Numbered from the stretch's first letter, positions 1-7,119 are shown. The stretch: DNA of 14,434 nucleotides from Clostridiaceae bacterium (GCA_904501705.1 CAJGCA010000044.1:1-14434), one strand, 5' to 3'. The notes: generated by a model not told the origin, from the letters alone. A program made the numbers and translations.

Positions 1-2849
1 ACCAGCGGCAGAGCCTCCTCCTTATCCTCGTCGGCGAGGGTGACGATGACCGTGCCATAGTTCTGCAAGGTGATACCGCCCGCAATGAGCGCTTTCTGCA
101 TCGCGCGGCACAGCTTTTCGTCGTAGCCGATGGCTTCGCCCGTCGACTTCATTTCGGGAGACAGGTAGGCATCGAGACCCTTGATCTTATTGAAGGAGAA
201 CACCGGCACCTTAACGTAGTAGCGGCTCTTCTCCTCGGGATAGAGCTTAAAGATGCCCTGCTCCTTGAGGGATTTGCCGAGGATAACCTCGGTCGCGATG
301 TCCGCAAGGCTGTAGCCTGTTGCCTTAGACAGGAACGGCACGGTACGGGACGAACGGGGGTTGACCTCGATGATAAAGACGTTGTCGTCCTTGTCGACGA
401 TGAACTGGATGTTATAGAGACCCACGATGCCGATGCCGAGACCTAACTTCTTCGCATACTGCAGGATGGTGCCCTTCACCTTATCCGAGATGGAGAAGGT
501 GGGATACACGCTGATGGAGTCACCCGAGTGCACACCCGTACGCTCGACCAGCTCCATAATGCCGGGGACGAACACGTCCTGCCCGTCGCAGATGGCGTCG
601 ACCTCGACCTCTTTACCCTGCAGGTACTTGTCGACCAGCACAGGCTTGTCCTCGTCGATTTCCACCGCGGTCTTGAGGTAGTGGCGCAGGTCCTCGTCCT
701 TCGCGACGATCTGCATCGCGCGACCGCCGAGCACGAAGGAGGGACGCACCAGCACGGGATAGCCGATCTCGTTGGCGGCCTTGATGCCGTCCTCGATGTT
801 GGTGACCGCCTTACCCTTCGGCTGGGGGATGTCCAGCTCGCGCAGGATCTTCTCGAAGCTGTCGCGGTTCTCGGCGCGCTCGATGGCGGCGCAGTCGGTG
901 CCGACGATCTTGACGCCGCGCTTCATCAGCGGCTCGGCGAGGTTGATCGCGGTCTGACCGCCCAGCGAAGCGATAACGCCCTCGGGCTGTTCAAAGTCGA
1001 GGATCGCCATCACGTCCTCGGGCGTCAGCGGCTCAAAGTACAGCTTGTCACCCGTGGTGTAGTCGGTGGACACCGTCTCGGGGTTGTTGTTGATGATGAT
1101 CGCCTCGTAGCCCGATTTTTTGATGGTCTGCACCGAGTGGACAGTGGAGTAGTCGAACTCCACGCCCTGACCGATGCGGATGGGACCCGCACCGAGCACG
1201 ACGATCTTGCGCTTGTCGGTCAAGCGGGAATCGTTCTCACCCGTGTAGGACGAGTACAGATACGCGATATATTTGCCCGTGTGCATCGTGTCGACCATAC
1301 GGAACACGGGGGTGATACCTGCCGCTTTACGCTGATCGTACACGGCGAGCTCCTCGGTCTCCCACAGGCGGGCGATCACCGTGTCGGCAAAGCCCATCTT
1401 CTTGGCAGCGCGCAGGGTCGCCTCGTCGCCGCGGTTAGCGCGCAGGGTGTTTTCCATCTCGACGATGCGCTTGATGCTGTCGAGGAACAGGGGCGTGATC
1501 TTAGTCGCCTCGTGCAGCTCCTCGGTGGTCATCCCCAGACGCACGAGCTGCGTGATGGCGTAGATGTTGTCGTCCTTAGACTCGGCGATGTAGGCGAGCA
1601 GCTCGTCCTTCGTCTTGCCGTCAAACTTCGCGTGATAGAAATGATCCACGCCCGTCTCGAGCGAGCGTACGGATTTGAGGAAGCATTCCTCGAGGTTGGA
1701 GCCGATGCCCATCACCTCGCCCGTCGCCTTCATCTGCGTGCCGAGGGTGTTGGGCGCGGAGGTAAACTTATCAAACGGGAAGCGCGGGAACTTCGCGACG
1801 ATATAGTCGAGCTGCGGCTCGATAGCAGCCGTGCCGCCCGCAACGGGGATCTCGTCGAGGGTCATACCCACCGCGATCTTGGCGGTAACGCGCGCGATCG
1901 GGAAACCGCTCGCCTTGGACGCGAGCGCAGAAGAACGCGACACACGGGGGTTAACCTCGATGAGGTAATATTCGCTGGTATAGGGGTTGAGCGCATACTG
2001 CACATTACAGCCGCCCTCGATCTTGAGCTCGCGGATGATCTTAATAGCGCTGTCGTTAAGCATCTTGAGGTCGTGGTCGTTGAGCGACAAGATGGGCGCC
2101 ACCACGATAGAGTCGCCGGTGTGCACGCCGACGGGGTCGACGTTCTCCATACCGCAGATGGTGATGGCGTTGTCGGCGGAGTCGCGCATAACCTCAAACT
2201 CGATTTCCTTGTAGCCCTTGACGGACTTTTCGATGAGCACCTGATGCACGGGCGAGAGCTTAAAGGCGTTCGCACCGATCTCGTTAAGCTCATCCTCGTT
2301 GTAGGCGAAGCCACCGCCCGTACCACCGAGGGTGAAGGCGGGACGCAGCACGACGGGGTAGCCGATGCGGGCCGCCGCCTCGCGCGCCTCCTCGAGGCTG
2401 TAGGTGATCTCGGACGGAATGACCGGCTCGCCGATCGACTGGCACATCTCCTTAAACATCTCGCGGTCCTCGGCGCGCTCGATGGATTCGCTGCTCGTGC
2501 CGAGCAGCTCCACGCCGCACTCCTTGAGAATGCCTTTCTTCTCAAGCTGCATCGCGAGGTTGAGACCCGTCTGTCCACCGATACCGGGGACGATCGCATC
2601 GGGACGCTCATAGCGCAGGATCTTCGCAATATATTCCAGCGTCAGCGGCTCCATATACACCTTGTCTGCGATGGACGTATCCGTCATAATCGTCGCAGGG
2701 TTGGAGTTGCACAACACCACCTCGTAGCCCTCTTCGCGCAGAGCCAAACACGCTTGCGTACCCGCGTAGTCGAACTCCGCCGCCTGACCGATGACGATCG
2801 GGCCGGAGCCGATGATCATAATCTTCTTCAAATCTGTTCTCTTAGCCAT
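1..2849 (-). CDS. carB: Carbamoyl-phosphate synthase large subunit (3' end cut by window edge)
   Basis: It makes carbamoyl phosphate from bicarbonate, ammonia (from the CarA glutaminase subunit) and two ATP, for pyrimidines and arginine. About 949 residues are visible of the usual 1060-1075; the reading frame is open to the window edge. Two homologous synthetase halves are seen. The first starts with IGSGPIVIGQAAEFDYAGTQ (residues 13-32) and has an ATP-grasp with GGTGGG near 175-180 and IEVNPRVSRSS near 300. The second starts with LGAGPIRIGQGVEFDYS near 545 and has IEVNPRSSRTVPF near 825. A stretch with SPEMKSTGEAIGYDEK near 890-910 leads into the C-terminal MGS-like allosteric domain, most of which is missing. 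The start is ATG, preceded by AGGAGG at 2857-2862. It lies 19 bp after pyrC on the same strand, and carA is not adjacent on that side. Confidence 0.97.
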   Translation of the reverse strand, partial: MAKRTDLKKIMIIGSGPIVIGQAAEFDYAGTQACLALREEGYEVVLCNSNPATIMTDTSIADKVYMEPLTLEYIAKILRYERPDAIVPGIGGQTGLNLAMQLEKKGILKECGVELLGTSSESIERAEDREMFKEMCQSIGEPVIPSEITYSLEEAREAAARIGYPVVLRPAFTLGGTGGGFAYNEDELNEIGANAFKLSPVHQVLIEKSVKGYKEIEFEVMRDSADNAITICGMENVDPVGVHTGDSIVVAPILSLNDHDLKMLNDSAIKIIRELKIEGGCNVQYALNPYTSEYYLIEVNPRVSRSSALASKASGFPIARVTAKIAVGMTLDEIPVAGGTAAIEPQLDYIVAKFPRFPFDKFTSAPNTLGTQMKATGEVMGIGSNLEECFLKSVRSLETGVDHFYHAKFDGKTKDELLAYIAESKDDNIYAITQLVRLGMTTEELHEATKITPLFLDSIKRIVEMENTLRANRGDEATLRAAKKMGFADTVIARLWETEELAVYDQRKAAGITPVFRMVDTMHTGKYIAYLYSSYTGENDSRLTDKRKIVVLGAGPIRIGQGVEFDYSTVHSVQTIKKSGYEAIIINNNPETVSTDYTTGDKLYFEPLTPEDVMAILDFEQPEGVIASLGGQTAINLAEPLMKRGVKIVGTDCAAIERAENRDSFEKILRELDIPQPKGKAVTNIEDGIKAANEIGYPVLVRPSFVLGGRAMQIVAKDEDLRHYLKTAVEIDEDKPVLVDKYLQGKEVEVDAICDGQDVFVPGIMELVERTGVHSGDSISVYPTFSISDKVKGTILQYAKKLGLGIGIVGLYNIQFIVDKDDNVFIIEVNPRSSRTVPFLSKATGYSLADIATEVILGKSLKEQGIFKLYPEEKSRYYVKVPVFSFNKIKGLDAYLSPEMKSTGEAIGYDEKLCRAMQKALIAGGITLQNYGTVIVTLADEDKEEALPL

Positions 2850-2868
2850 AATAATTGCCTCCTATATA

Positions 2869-4050
2869 TCACAAAGAATACACAACATTGCCGTTATGGA
2901 CGGTCATCAGGCACTTGCCGTAGACCTCCCACCCCGCGAAGGGGGTTGCCCGTCCCATCGTGAGGAACTCCTCGGGATCGACGGTATAGGGCGTATCCAG
3001 CGCGAACACGGTGAAGTCATCGCCCGTATCGATACCAAAACGCTTTTTCGGGTTTGTGCTCATCAATACAATCAGCTTGTCCAGCGTGATGATACCCGTT
3101 TTCACCAGTTTGGTATATAATACAGGGAACGCGGTCTCCAGACCGACAACCCCCATCGCGCTCTTTTCCAGTCCCCGCGCCTTTTCCTCGGCGCTGTGGG
3201 GCGCGTGGTCGGTGGCGATCATATCAATAGTACCGTCCTTGATACCCTCGATAAGCGCCAGCATATCCTCGCGGCTGCGCAAGGGCGGATTCATCTTAAA
3301 GCGCCCATCCTCCTGCAAGTCCTCGTCGCACATCGTCAGGTAATGCGGTCCTGTCTCACAGGTAACGTCCACGCCTTCCGCCTTCGCTTGTCGAATAAGT
3401 TCTACGCTCTCCTTGGTGGAGATGTGGCAGACGTGGTAGGCGCAACCGATTTCTTTCGCAAGCCGCAGGTCGCGGGCGATCTGTCCCCACTCGCTCTCGC
3501 TGCAGATGCCGCGGTGTCCGTGGGCGGCGGCATACGCGCCGTCGTGGATGTAGCCGCCACGCAGCAGGTCGTTTACCTCACAATGGGCGGCGACGATTTT
3601 ACCGAGCCGCTTCGCCTCGGTCATCGCACGGCGCATCATATCGTCATCCTGCACCCCGCGCCCGTCATCCGAGAAGGCGCACACCTTATCCGCCATCTCG
3701 TCAAGCGCCGCTAAGTTCTCCCCTCGCTCGCCGATAGTAATCGCCCCGTAAGGAATCACGCGGATGCACGCATCCTTGTCAATGGCATCAAGCTGCACCT
3801 GCAAATGCTCCGCACTGTCGGGTACGGGGTCAAGGTTCGGCATCGTGCACACCGCGGTGTAACCGCCGCGTGCCGCCGCGCGCGACCCGCTCGCCATCGT
3901 TTCTTTATACAAAAAGCCCGGCTCTCGGAAATGCACGTGCACATCACAAAGGCCGGGTAAAATAACGTATGAATCGGGAGAATGGGGCAGTAAGCCCTTG
4001 TCCGCCAGAATGGTCAGGGCCTGTTCACGGGTCATCTTCTGCATCGTCAT
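2869..4050 (-). CDS. pyrC: Dihydroorotase (type I-like, short N-terminus)
   Basis: It catalyses reversible cyclisation of N-carbamoyl-L-aspartate to dihydroorotate, the third pyrimidine step. It is a zinc amidohydrolase with a TIM barrel. Visible metal and active-site motifs, numbered from the first ATG: DVHVHFREPG (His38, His40), the FSDDG loop that in type I enzymes replaces the carboxylated lysine with Asp (126-130), AAHCE (His156), HVCHIST (His209) and ATDHAPH (Asp281). At 391-393 residues it is shorter than the usual ~420-430. The HxH motif lies only ~36 residues from the start, so the N-terminal beta-sandwich strands are mostly absent, as in the CAD-type DHOase domain. Two starts compete: ATG 4050 lies 3 nt after the AGGAG at 4054-4058, while ATG 4044 (codon 3) lies 9 nt after it and may be used. 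It follows pyrR by 9 bp. Confidence 0.95.
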   Translation of the reverse strand: MTMQKMTREQALTILADKGLLPHSPDSYVILPGLCDVHVHFREPGFLYKETMASGSRAAARGGYTAVCTMPNLDPVPDSAEHLQVQLDAIDKDACIRVIPYGAITIGERGENLAALDEMADKVCAFSDDGRGVQDDDMMRRAMTEAKRLGKIVAAHCEVNDLLRGGYIHDGAYAAAHGHRGICSESEWGQIARDLRLAKEIGCAYHVCHISTKESVELIRQAKAEGVDVTCETGPHYLTMCDEDLQEDGRFKMNPPLRSREDMLALIEGIKDGTIDMIATDHAPHSAEEKARGLEKSAMGVVGLETAFPVLYTKLVKTGIITLDKLIVLMSTNPKKRFGIDTGDDFTVFALDTPYTVDPEEFLTMGRATPFAGWEVYGKCLMTVHNGNVVYSL

Positions 4051-4059
4051 TCTCTCCTC

Positions 4060-4593
4060 TCATTCAAATATATACACGCCCGCTTCGTTCTCGGAATCGC
4101 CGAACAGCACGCGGACCGTTTCGTTCTTGGCGGTCGGCACGTTCTTGCCGACGTAATCGGGGCGCAGGGGTAATTCGCGGTGGCCGCGGTCGATGAGCGC
4201 GACAAACTGCACCGTACGCGGTCTGCCGAAAGTGAACACCGTCTCCAGCGCCGCACGGGCGGTGCGGCCGGTGTACAGCACGTCGTCGACAATGATGACC
4301 GTCTTATCCTGTATAGGGCAGGGAATGTCGCTCTGTCCCGCATTCGCGCGCTTGTCCTCATCTGTGAGGTCGTCGCGGTGGATGGTGACGTCTAACTCGC
4401 CGAGCGGTACACGCACGTCGAAGAACCGCTCGATGCGGTCGCGCAGCATCGTCGCGAGCGGCACACCGCGGCGCTTTACCCCGAAGATGCACACGTCCTC
4501 AAGCCCTTGATTGCGCTCGGAGATCTCGTGCGCGATGCGACCGATAGCACGGTCCATCGCCATCCCGTCCATAATTCTGGTTTTCGGCGTCAA
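4060..4593 (-). CDS. pyrR: Bifunctional pyr operon RNA-binding attenuator / uracil phosphoribosyltransferase PyrR
   Basis: PyrR binds UMP/UTP and then an RNA hairpin in pyr leaders, promoting termination; many members also have uracil phosphoribosyltransferase activity. With a TTG start the protein has 177 residues, close to the family norm of about 180. Motifs: RIAHEISERN near 19-28, GVKRRGVPLA near 38-47, the PRPP loop VIIVDDVLYTGRT at 99-111, DRGHRELPLRPDYVGKNVPT near 135-154, and the C-terminal GVYIFE. The in-frame ATG at 4650 is rejected because its first 19 codons would cover the leader terminator. TTG at 4591-4593 has GGGGGTG about 5 nt upstream, and the usual PyrR N-terminus begins right there. 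It is the first gene of pyrR-pyrC-carB and probably regulates its own transcript. Confidence 0.95.
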   Translation of the reverse strand: MTPKTRIMDGMAMDRAIGRIAHEISERNQGLEDVCIFGVKRRGVPLATMLRDRIERFFDVRVPLGELDVTIHRDDLTDEDKRANAGQSDIPCPIQDKTVIIVDDVLYTGRTARAALETVFTFGRPRTVQFVALIDRGHRELPLRPDYVGKNVPTAKNETVRVLFGDSENEAGVYIFE

Positions 4594-4612
4594 GTGAACA
4601 CCCCCATAAAAC

Positions 4613-4640
4613 GAAAAAATCTTGCCGAGAGCGGCAAGAT
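4613..4640 (-). terminator. Intrinsic terminator (attenuator) in the pyr leader
   Basis: On the minus strand a perfect 9-bp stem (ATCTTGCCG at 4640-4632 with CGGCAAGAT at 4627-4619) closes a CTCT loop and runs straight into a T tract at 4619-4614. It ends about 20 nt before the pyrR TTG start, so it must be regulated rather than constitutive. This is the expected place for a PyrR-controlled attenuator. On the plus strand no T tract follows, so it should act only on pyr transcripts. Confidence 0.9.
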
Positions 4641-4685
4641 CCTTGTACACACAATGAGACCGCGGGCATACAGATATAGCTTGCC
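4633..4685 (-). promoter_or_regulatory. Candidate antiterminator helix of the pyr leader
   Basis: GGCAAG at 4685-4680 is perfectly complementary to CTTGCC at 4638-4633, which is the 5' arm of the intrinsic terminator. The same upstream stretch (GGGCA, 4686-4682) can instead pair with TGCCC at 4668-4664. A switch between a terminating and a reading-through fold is therefore possible with no protein other than PyrR. The pairings are seen directly; their use in the cell is inferred, and folding energies were not computed. Confidence 0.5.
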
Positions 4686-4712
4686 CACATATCCTTTCTT
4701 ATGCACAATCTT

Positions 4713-4732
4713 ACCGGTCTCTCTGTACCGAT
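4713..4732 (-). promoter_or_regulatory. Predicted PyrR-binding RNA hairpin (anti-antiterminator)
   Basis: On the minus strand CGGT (4730-4727) pairs with ACCG (4718-4715), extended by a U-G wobble and an A-U pair, around the loop ACAGAGAG (4726-4719). A purine-rich CAGAGAG loop on a short GC stem is the hallmark of PyrR-binding loops in Bacillus-type pyr leaders. The position, at the 5' end of a leader ahead of pyrR itself, supports the call. The 3' arm (GAGACCG, 4721-4715) is also complementary to CGGTCTC at 4662-4656, so PyrR binding would compete with that helix. Confidence 0.75.
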
Positions 4733-4759
4733 TTAAAAATTGATTTTTTCACTTGCCTT

Positions 4760-4788
4760 ACTATACCACACCGCCGAAATTTTGTCAA
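4760..4788 (-). promoter_or_regulatory. Sigma-A-type promoter of the pyrR operon
   Basis: A perfect -35 TTGACA (4788-4783) is followed by a 17-bp spacer and the -10 TATAGT (4765-4760). Transcription would begin near 4753, giving the leader described above. The near-consensus elements suggest strong constitutive initiation, with control left to attenuation. Confidence 0.88.
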
Positions 4789-4831
4789 TGGGAAAACGGT
4801 GGTTTTTCAAAAAAATTCCTATACGGCTTAA

Positions 4832-4860
4832 TTGACAAAGAACGCCTATTTTGATACAAT
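4832..4860 (+). promoter_or_regulatory. Sigma-A-type promoter of the amidase gene
   Basis: A perfect -35 TTGACA (4832-4837) is followed by a 17-bp spacer and the -10 TACAAT (4855-4860). Transcription would begin near 4867, leaving a short 5' leader of about 24 nt. The ribosome binding site GAGAGGG (4877-4883) lies 7 nt before the ATG at 4891. The promoter is back-to-back with the pyr promoter; 43 bp separate the two -35 boxes. Confidence 0.87.
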
Positions 4861-4890
4861 TTTCTTAGCAATAAGAGAGAGGGACACCAT

Positions 4891-7119
4891 ATGGCAAAAC
4901 ACGCAAAATCCATCGTTTTCAATAAAACTACCCGTCTTGCTCTGACCATCGGCGGCGCGATACTCGCGGCAGCTGTCGTTGTCGGCGCCGTACTGCTCTG
5001 CCTAAAACAGCGCGTCGAAGAACCCATGAGCAGCAATTCTATACCCATCGCCGCGACGACCGCAAGCGAGACGACGACAACGACAACGACTACCACCACG
5101 ACCGAGCCGACAACGACTACCACGACAAAGGTTGTATTTAAGGAACTCACCTTCTCCTCTCCCGCCAAAACCATCTTTACCACCACCGAGTCCTCGGTGG
5201 CGTTCAGCGGCAGTGCCGACCCAAACTCCACCCTCACCGTCAACGGCAAGAATATCCCGCTCTCCAAAATCGGCGGATTTTCCATTGACCAAAAATTGAC
5301 TGAGGGTGTCAACACCTTCCGCTTCGAGAGCGGCGGCAAGACCGTCACCTACAACATCACCTACAAAATCGACATTCTGCAATCCGTCACCCCCGCCAAA
5401 GCGCTGACAGTAGAAGGCGGCGGCTCGATCCAATTCCGCGCGACCGCCCACAAAAAAGCGGCGCTCACCGCGACCTTTAACGGACAGACCAAGAAAATGA
5501 GCGAGACCATCAACCCCAACGGCGGCGCGTTTGATGATGGCGGCGACTACACTACCTATCAGGCGACCTTTACCCTGCCCGCAGGCACGGCGAATAAGCA
5601 AAAGGCACTTGGCAGCGCCACCATTACAGCGAAATATAACGGGCTCGTAGAAACGATGAAAAGCGGCACCGTCACTATTAAGCCCGTTACCGTAACGCGG
5701 TACATCACCGTGACGCGCGACTATGCAGAAACTTTTTCGGGCAGCGTGGTCAACGATTATTCCCGTCCCGATAGTGCCTATCTCCCCATCGGCACGGTAG
5801 ATAAAATTGTGAAAACCGGCTCTGCCGCAGGCAACACCTACTACCTGCTCGGATGCGGACGATGGGTGTATACGGATGACGTAGAAATCACCAATAGCAT
5901 CAAAACGCTGAACAAGACCGCCTTACGCGGTGGTCAAACGGCGGTGACCGACAAAGCGACGGTTCTCACTTTCGGCGCGGATTGGAAAATTCCGTATAAT
6001 CTTAAATTAGCGCCACAGACTTACCGTGCGCCGAACGCATCGGTGCCGAGTTACGCCATCACCGAACAAACCACGGAATATATCGACCTGACGTTTTATT
6101 ATACCAATAAGATTCCCGCCGCACCCTCGATGAAGGACAGCCCGTTGTTCTCCTCTGCCACGTGGCGCACAGTGGACGGCAACGCCGTTCTTCGTCTGAT
6201 GTTACGCAAGAAGGGACAGTTCTACGGCTATTCCGCAGAATGGAAAGATAACACGCTGGTGTTCTCCTTTAAACACCCCAACAGCGCCGCCGACAACCCC
6301 ACCGCAAAGCCGTTGCAGGGTATACGCATCGTGCTGGACGCGGGACACGGCGGAAGCTCCATCGGCACTTACGGCACCATCGCGGGGTATTATGAAAAGA
6401 CCGCGACGCTGGATTACACCCTCGTCCTGCAAAAGAAGCTTGAAGCGTTGGGGGCGACCGTCGTGATGACTCGAACGGCGGACGTACTGCCCGATAATCC
6501 CACGATGAGCACACGCACCGCGCACGCGCGCAACAATAACACCGATCTGCTGCTCAGCATTCATATGAACGGCTCGCAGGCATCATCGGCAAGCGGATGC
6601 ACGCTGCACTATTTCAATGAATATTCCTACACAATAGCCAAACGGCTGACCGACACAATGCGTGCGGTCGAAAAGGCGCACGGTGTAGGCAATCGCAACG
6701 AGGTGACGGTATGGAGTCCCTTCTTTATGGCACGCCTGCACGATTGTCCCGCGGTGCTGGTTGAATGCGGCTTTATGACTAACGCGCACAATATGCAAAA
6801 GCTGGTGGACGCGACGTATAAAGACCAGATGACGGATGCCATCGCCAAGGCGGTGGTGGACTATTTCACCGACCTGCCGATATATCCCAAGTCAGACTCC
6901 ACCACCGAGCCGTCCGACACCACGACCACCACCGAAAGCACCACAACGACGACAACGACAACAACTGATGACACATCGGAATCCGACAGTACCACCGAAA
7001 GTGATACGAACGACAGCACCACAACCGAAAACGAAGATACAAAAACGACCGACGGCGAGGATAATTCCTCGCCGTCGGTCGTTTATATGTTCGCTTCAAT
7101 TAATGTTCGCTTCAATTAA
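4891..7119 (+). CDS. Membrane-anchored N-acetylmuramoyl-L-alanine amidase (Amidase_3) with Thr-rich linkers
   Basis: It is predicted to cut the amide bond between N-acetylmuramic acid and L-alanine in peptidoglycan, outside the membrane. Layout of 742 residues: a short basic N-terminus; a membrane segment at about 15-37 with no clear signal-peptidase site; a Thr-rich linker (57-79); beta-rich Ig-like regions (about 83-265); a possible SH3-like part (about 267-335); an AMIN-like part (about 340-462) ending FYGYSAEWKDNTLVFSFKHP; the Amidase_3 domain (about 476-660); and a Thr/Ser/Asp/Glu-rich tail (665-742). Zinc and catalytic residues are all present: His486 (LDAGHGG), Glu502 (YYEKT), His558 (SIHMNG) and Glu625 (LVECGF). 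No sortase motif is seen. It is monocistronic, divergent from pyrR, and its stop overlaps the convergent lipoprotein gene by 24 bp. Domain names outside Amidase_3 are inferred from texture only. Confidence 0.93.
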   Translation: MAKHAKSIVFNKTTRLALTIGGAILAAAVVVGAVLLCLKQRVEEPMSSNSIPIAATTASETTTTTTTTTTTEPTTTTTTKVVFKELTFSSPAKTIFTTTESSVAFSGSADPNSTLTVNGKNIPLSKIGGFSIDQKLTEGVNTFRFESGGKTVTYNITYKIDILQSVTPAKALTVEGGGSIQFRATAHKKAALTATFNGQTKKMSETINPNGGAFDDGGDYTTYQATFTLPAGTANKQKALGSATITAKYNGLVETMKSGTVTIKPVTVTRYITVTRDYAETFSGSVVNDYSRPDSAYLPIGTVDKIVKTGSAAGNTYYLLGCGRWVYTDDVEITNSIKTLNKTALRGGQTAVTDKATVLTFGADWKIPYNLKLAPQTYRAPNASVPSYAITEQTTEYIDLTFYYTNKIPAAPSMKDSPLFSSATWRTVDGNAVLRLMLRKKGQFYGYSAEWKDNTLVFSFKHPNSAADNPTAKPLQGIRIVLDAGHGGSSIGTYGTIAGYYEKTATLDYTLVLQKKLEALGATVVMTRTADVLPDNPTMSTRTAHARNNNTDLLLSIHMNGSQASSASGCTLHYFNEYSYTIAKRLTDTMRAVEKAHGVGNRNEVTVWSPFFMARLHDCPAVLVECGFMTNAHNMQKLVDATYKDQMTDAIAKAVVDYFTDLPIYPKSDSTTEPSDTTTTTESTTTTTTTTTDDTSESDSTTESDTNDSTTTENEDTKTTDGEDNSSPSVVYMFASINVRFN
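5056..5127 (+). repeat. ACN-triplet tract encoding an N-terminal Thr-rich linker
   Basis: The tract is a run of ACG/ACA/ACT/ACC codons broken by a few GAG and CCG codons, encoding 11 consecutive Thr (61-71) and then Glu-Pro and 6 more Thr. The codons are mixed, which argues for selection on the protein rather than recent slippage of one triplet. It lies between the membrane segment and the first folded region and probably acts as an extended spacer through the cell wall. Confidence 0.85.
6892..7044 (+). repeat. Low-complexity Thr/Ser/Asp/Glu-rich C-terminal tail
   Basis: Directly after the amidase domain the gene encodes about 50 residues made almost only of Thr, Ser, Asp and Glu, including one run of 9 Thr. 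It resembles the N-terminal linker in ACN-codon richness but is more acidic. No folded domain, wall-binding repeat or LPxTG motif follows, so the tail ends free or in the hairpin-encoded segment. Confidence 0.8.
7041..7084 (-). terminator. 19-bp hairpin terminator of the his/lipoprotein transcript, inside the amidase 3' coding end
   Basis: Positions 7043-7061 and 7066-7084 are perfect inverted repeats (19 bp, GC-rich core) around a 4-nt loop. Read on the minus strand, the stem starts 11 nt after the lipoprotein stop codon and ends in TTTTT (7045-7041), a good intrinsic terminator for the his operon. On the plus strand the hairpin lies within the amidase reading frame, before its stop at 7117-7119, and is followed by only TTTATAT, so it is a weak or dual-use terminator in that direction. 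Confidence 0.8.

Larger units (their letters stand above)
4594..4753 (-). promoter_or_regulatory. 5' leader RNA of the pyr operon (PyrR attenuation leader)
   Basis: This untranslated leader of roughly 160 nt runs from the predicted transcription start near 4753 to the TTG of pyrR. In 5'-3' order on the minus strand it holds: a PyrR-type hairpin (4732-4713); GGGCA at 4686-4682, able to pair with TGCCC at 4668-4664; CGGTCTC at 4662-4656, able to pair with GAGACCG at 4721-4715; and a strong intrinsic terminator (4640-4613). The pyrR ribosome binding site follows at 4606-4600. This order matches the known Firmicutes pyr leaders, in which UMP-bound PyrR holds the 5' hairpin and allows termination. 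The exact antiterminator pairing is inferred by eye. Confidence 0.8.

Noticed and set aside
1862..2629. 255-codon Arg/Ser-rich frame on the minus strand inside carB
   Set aside because: It is a different frame of carB on the same strand. The very high Arg and Ser content is typical of an out-of-frame reading of GC-rich codons.
528..2963. 811-codon open frame on the plus strand opposite carB
   Set aside because: It is exactly antisense to a well-conserved carB with all motifs. It is rich in Asp, Leu, Val, His and Arg, as expected from reading the complement of GC-biased codons, and has no recognisable domain or ribosome binding site.
4594..4650. Upstream in-frame ATG giving a 196-residue PyrR
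   Set aside because: The extra 19 codons would cover the leader terminator and have no PyrR homology. The TTG at 4593 matches the family start and has a ribosome binding site.
4733..4753. AAAAAT/ATTTTT inverted repeat at the start of the pyr leader as a terminator
   Set aside because: The stem is all A-T with a 2-nt loop and no GC core, so it is unlikely to form or to terminate transcription.
5056..5127. Short-triplet tract as a CRISPR or phase-variable microsatellite
   Set aside because: There are no spacers, the tract is within one reading frame, and the mixed ACN codons argue against slippage-prone identical repeats.
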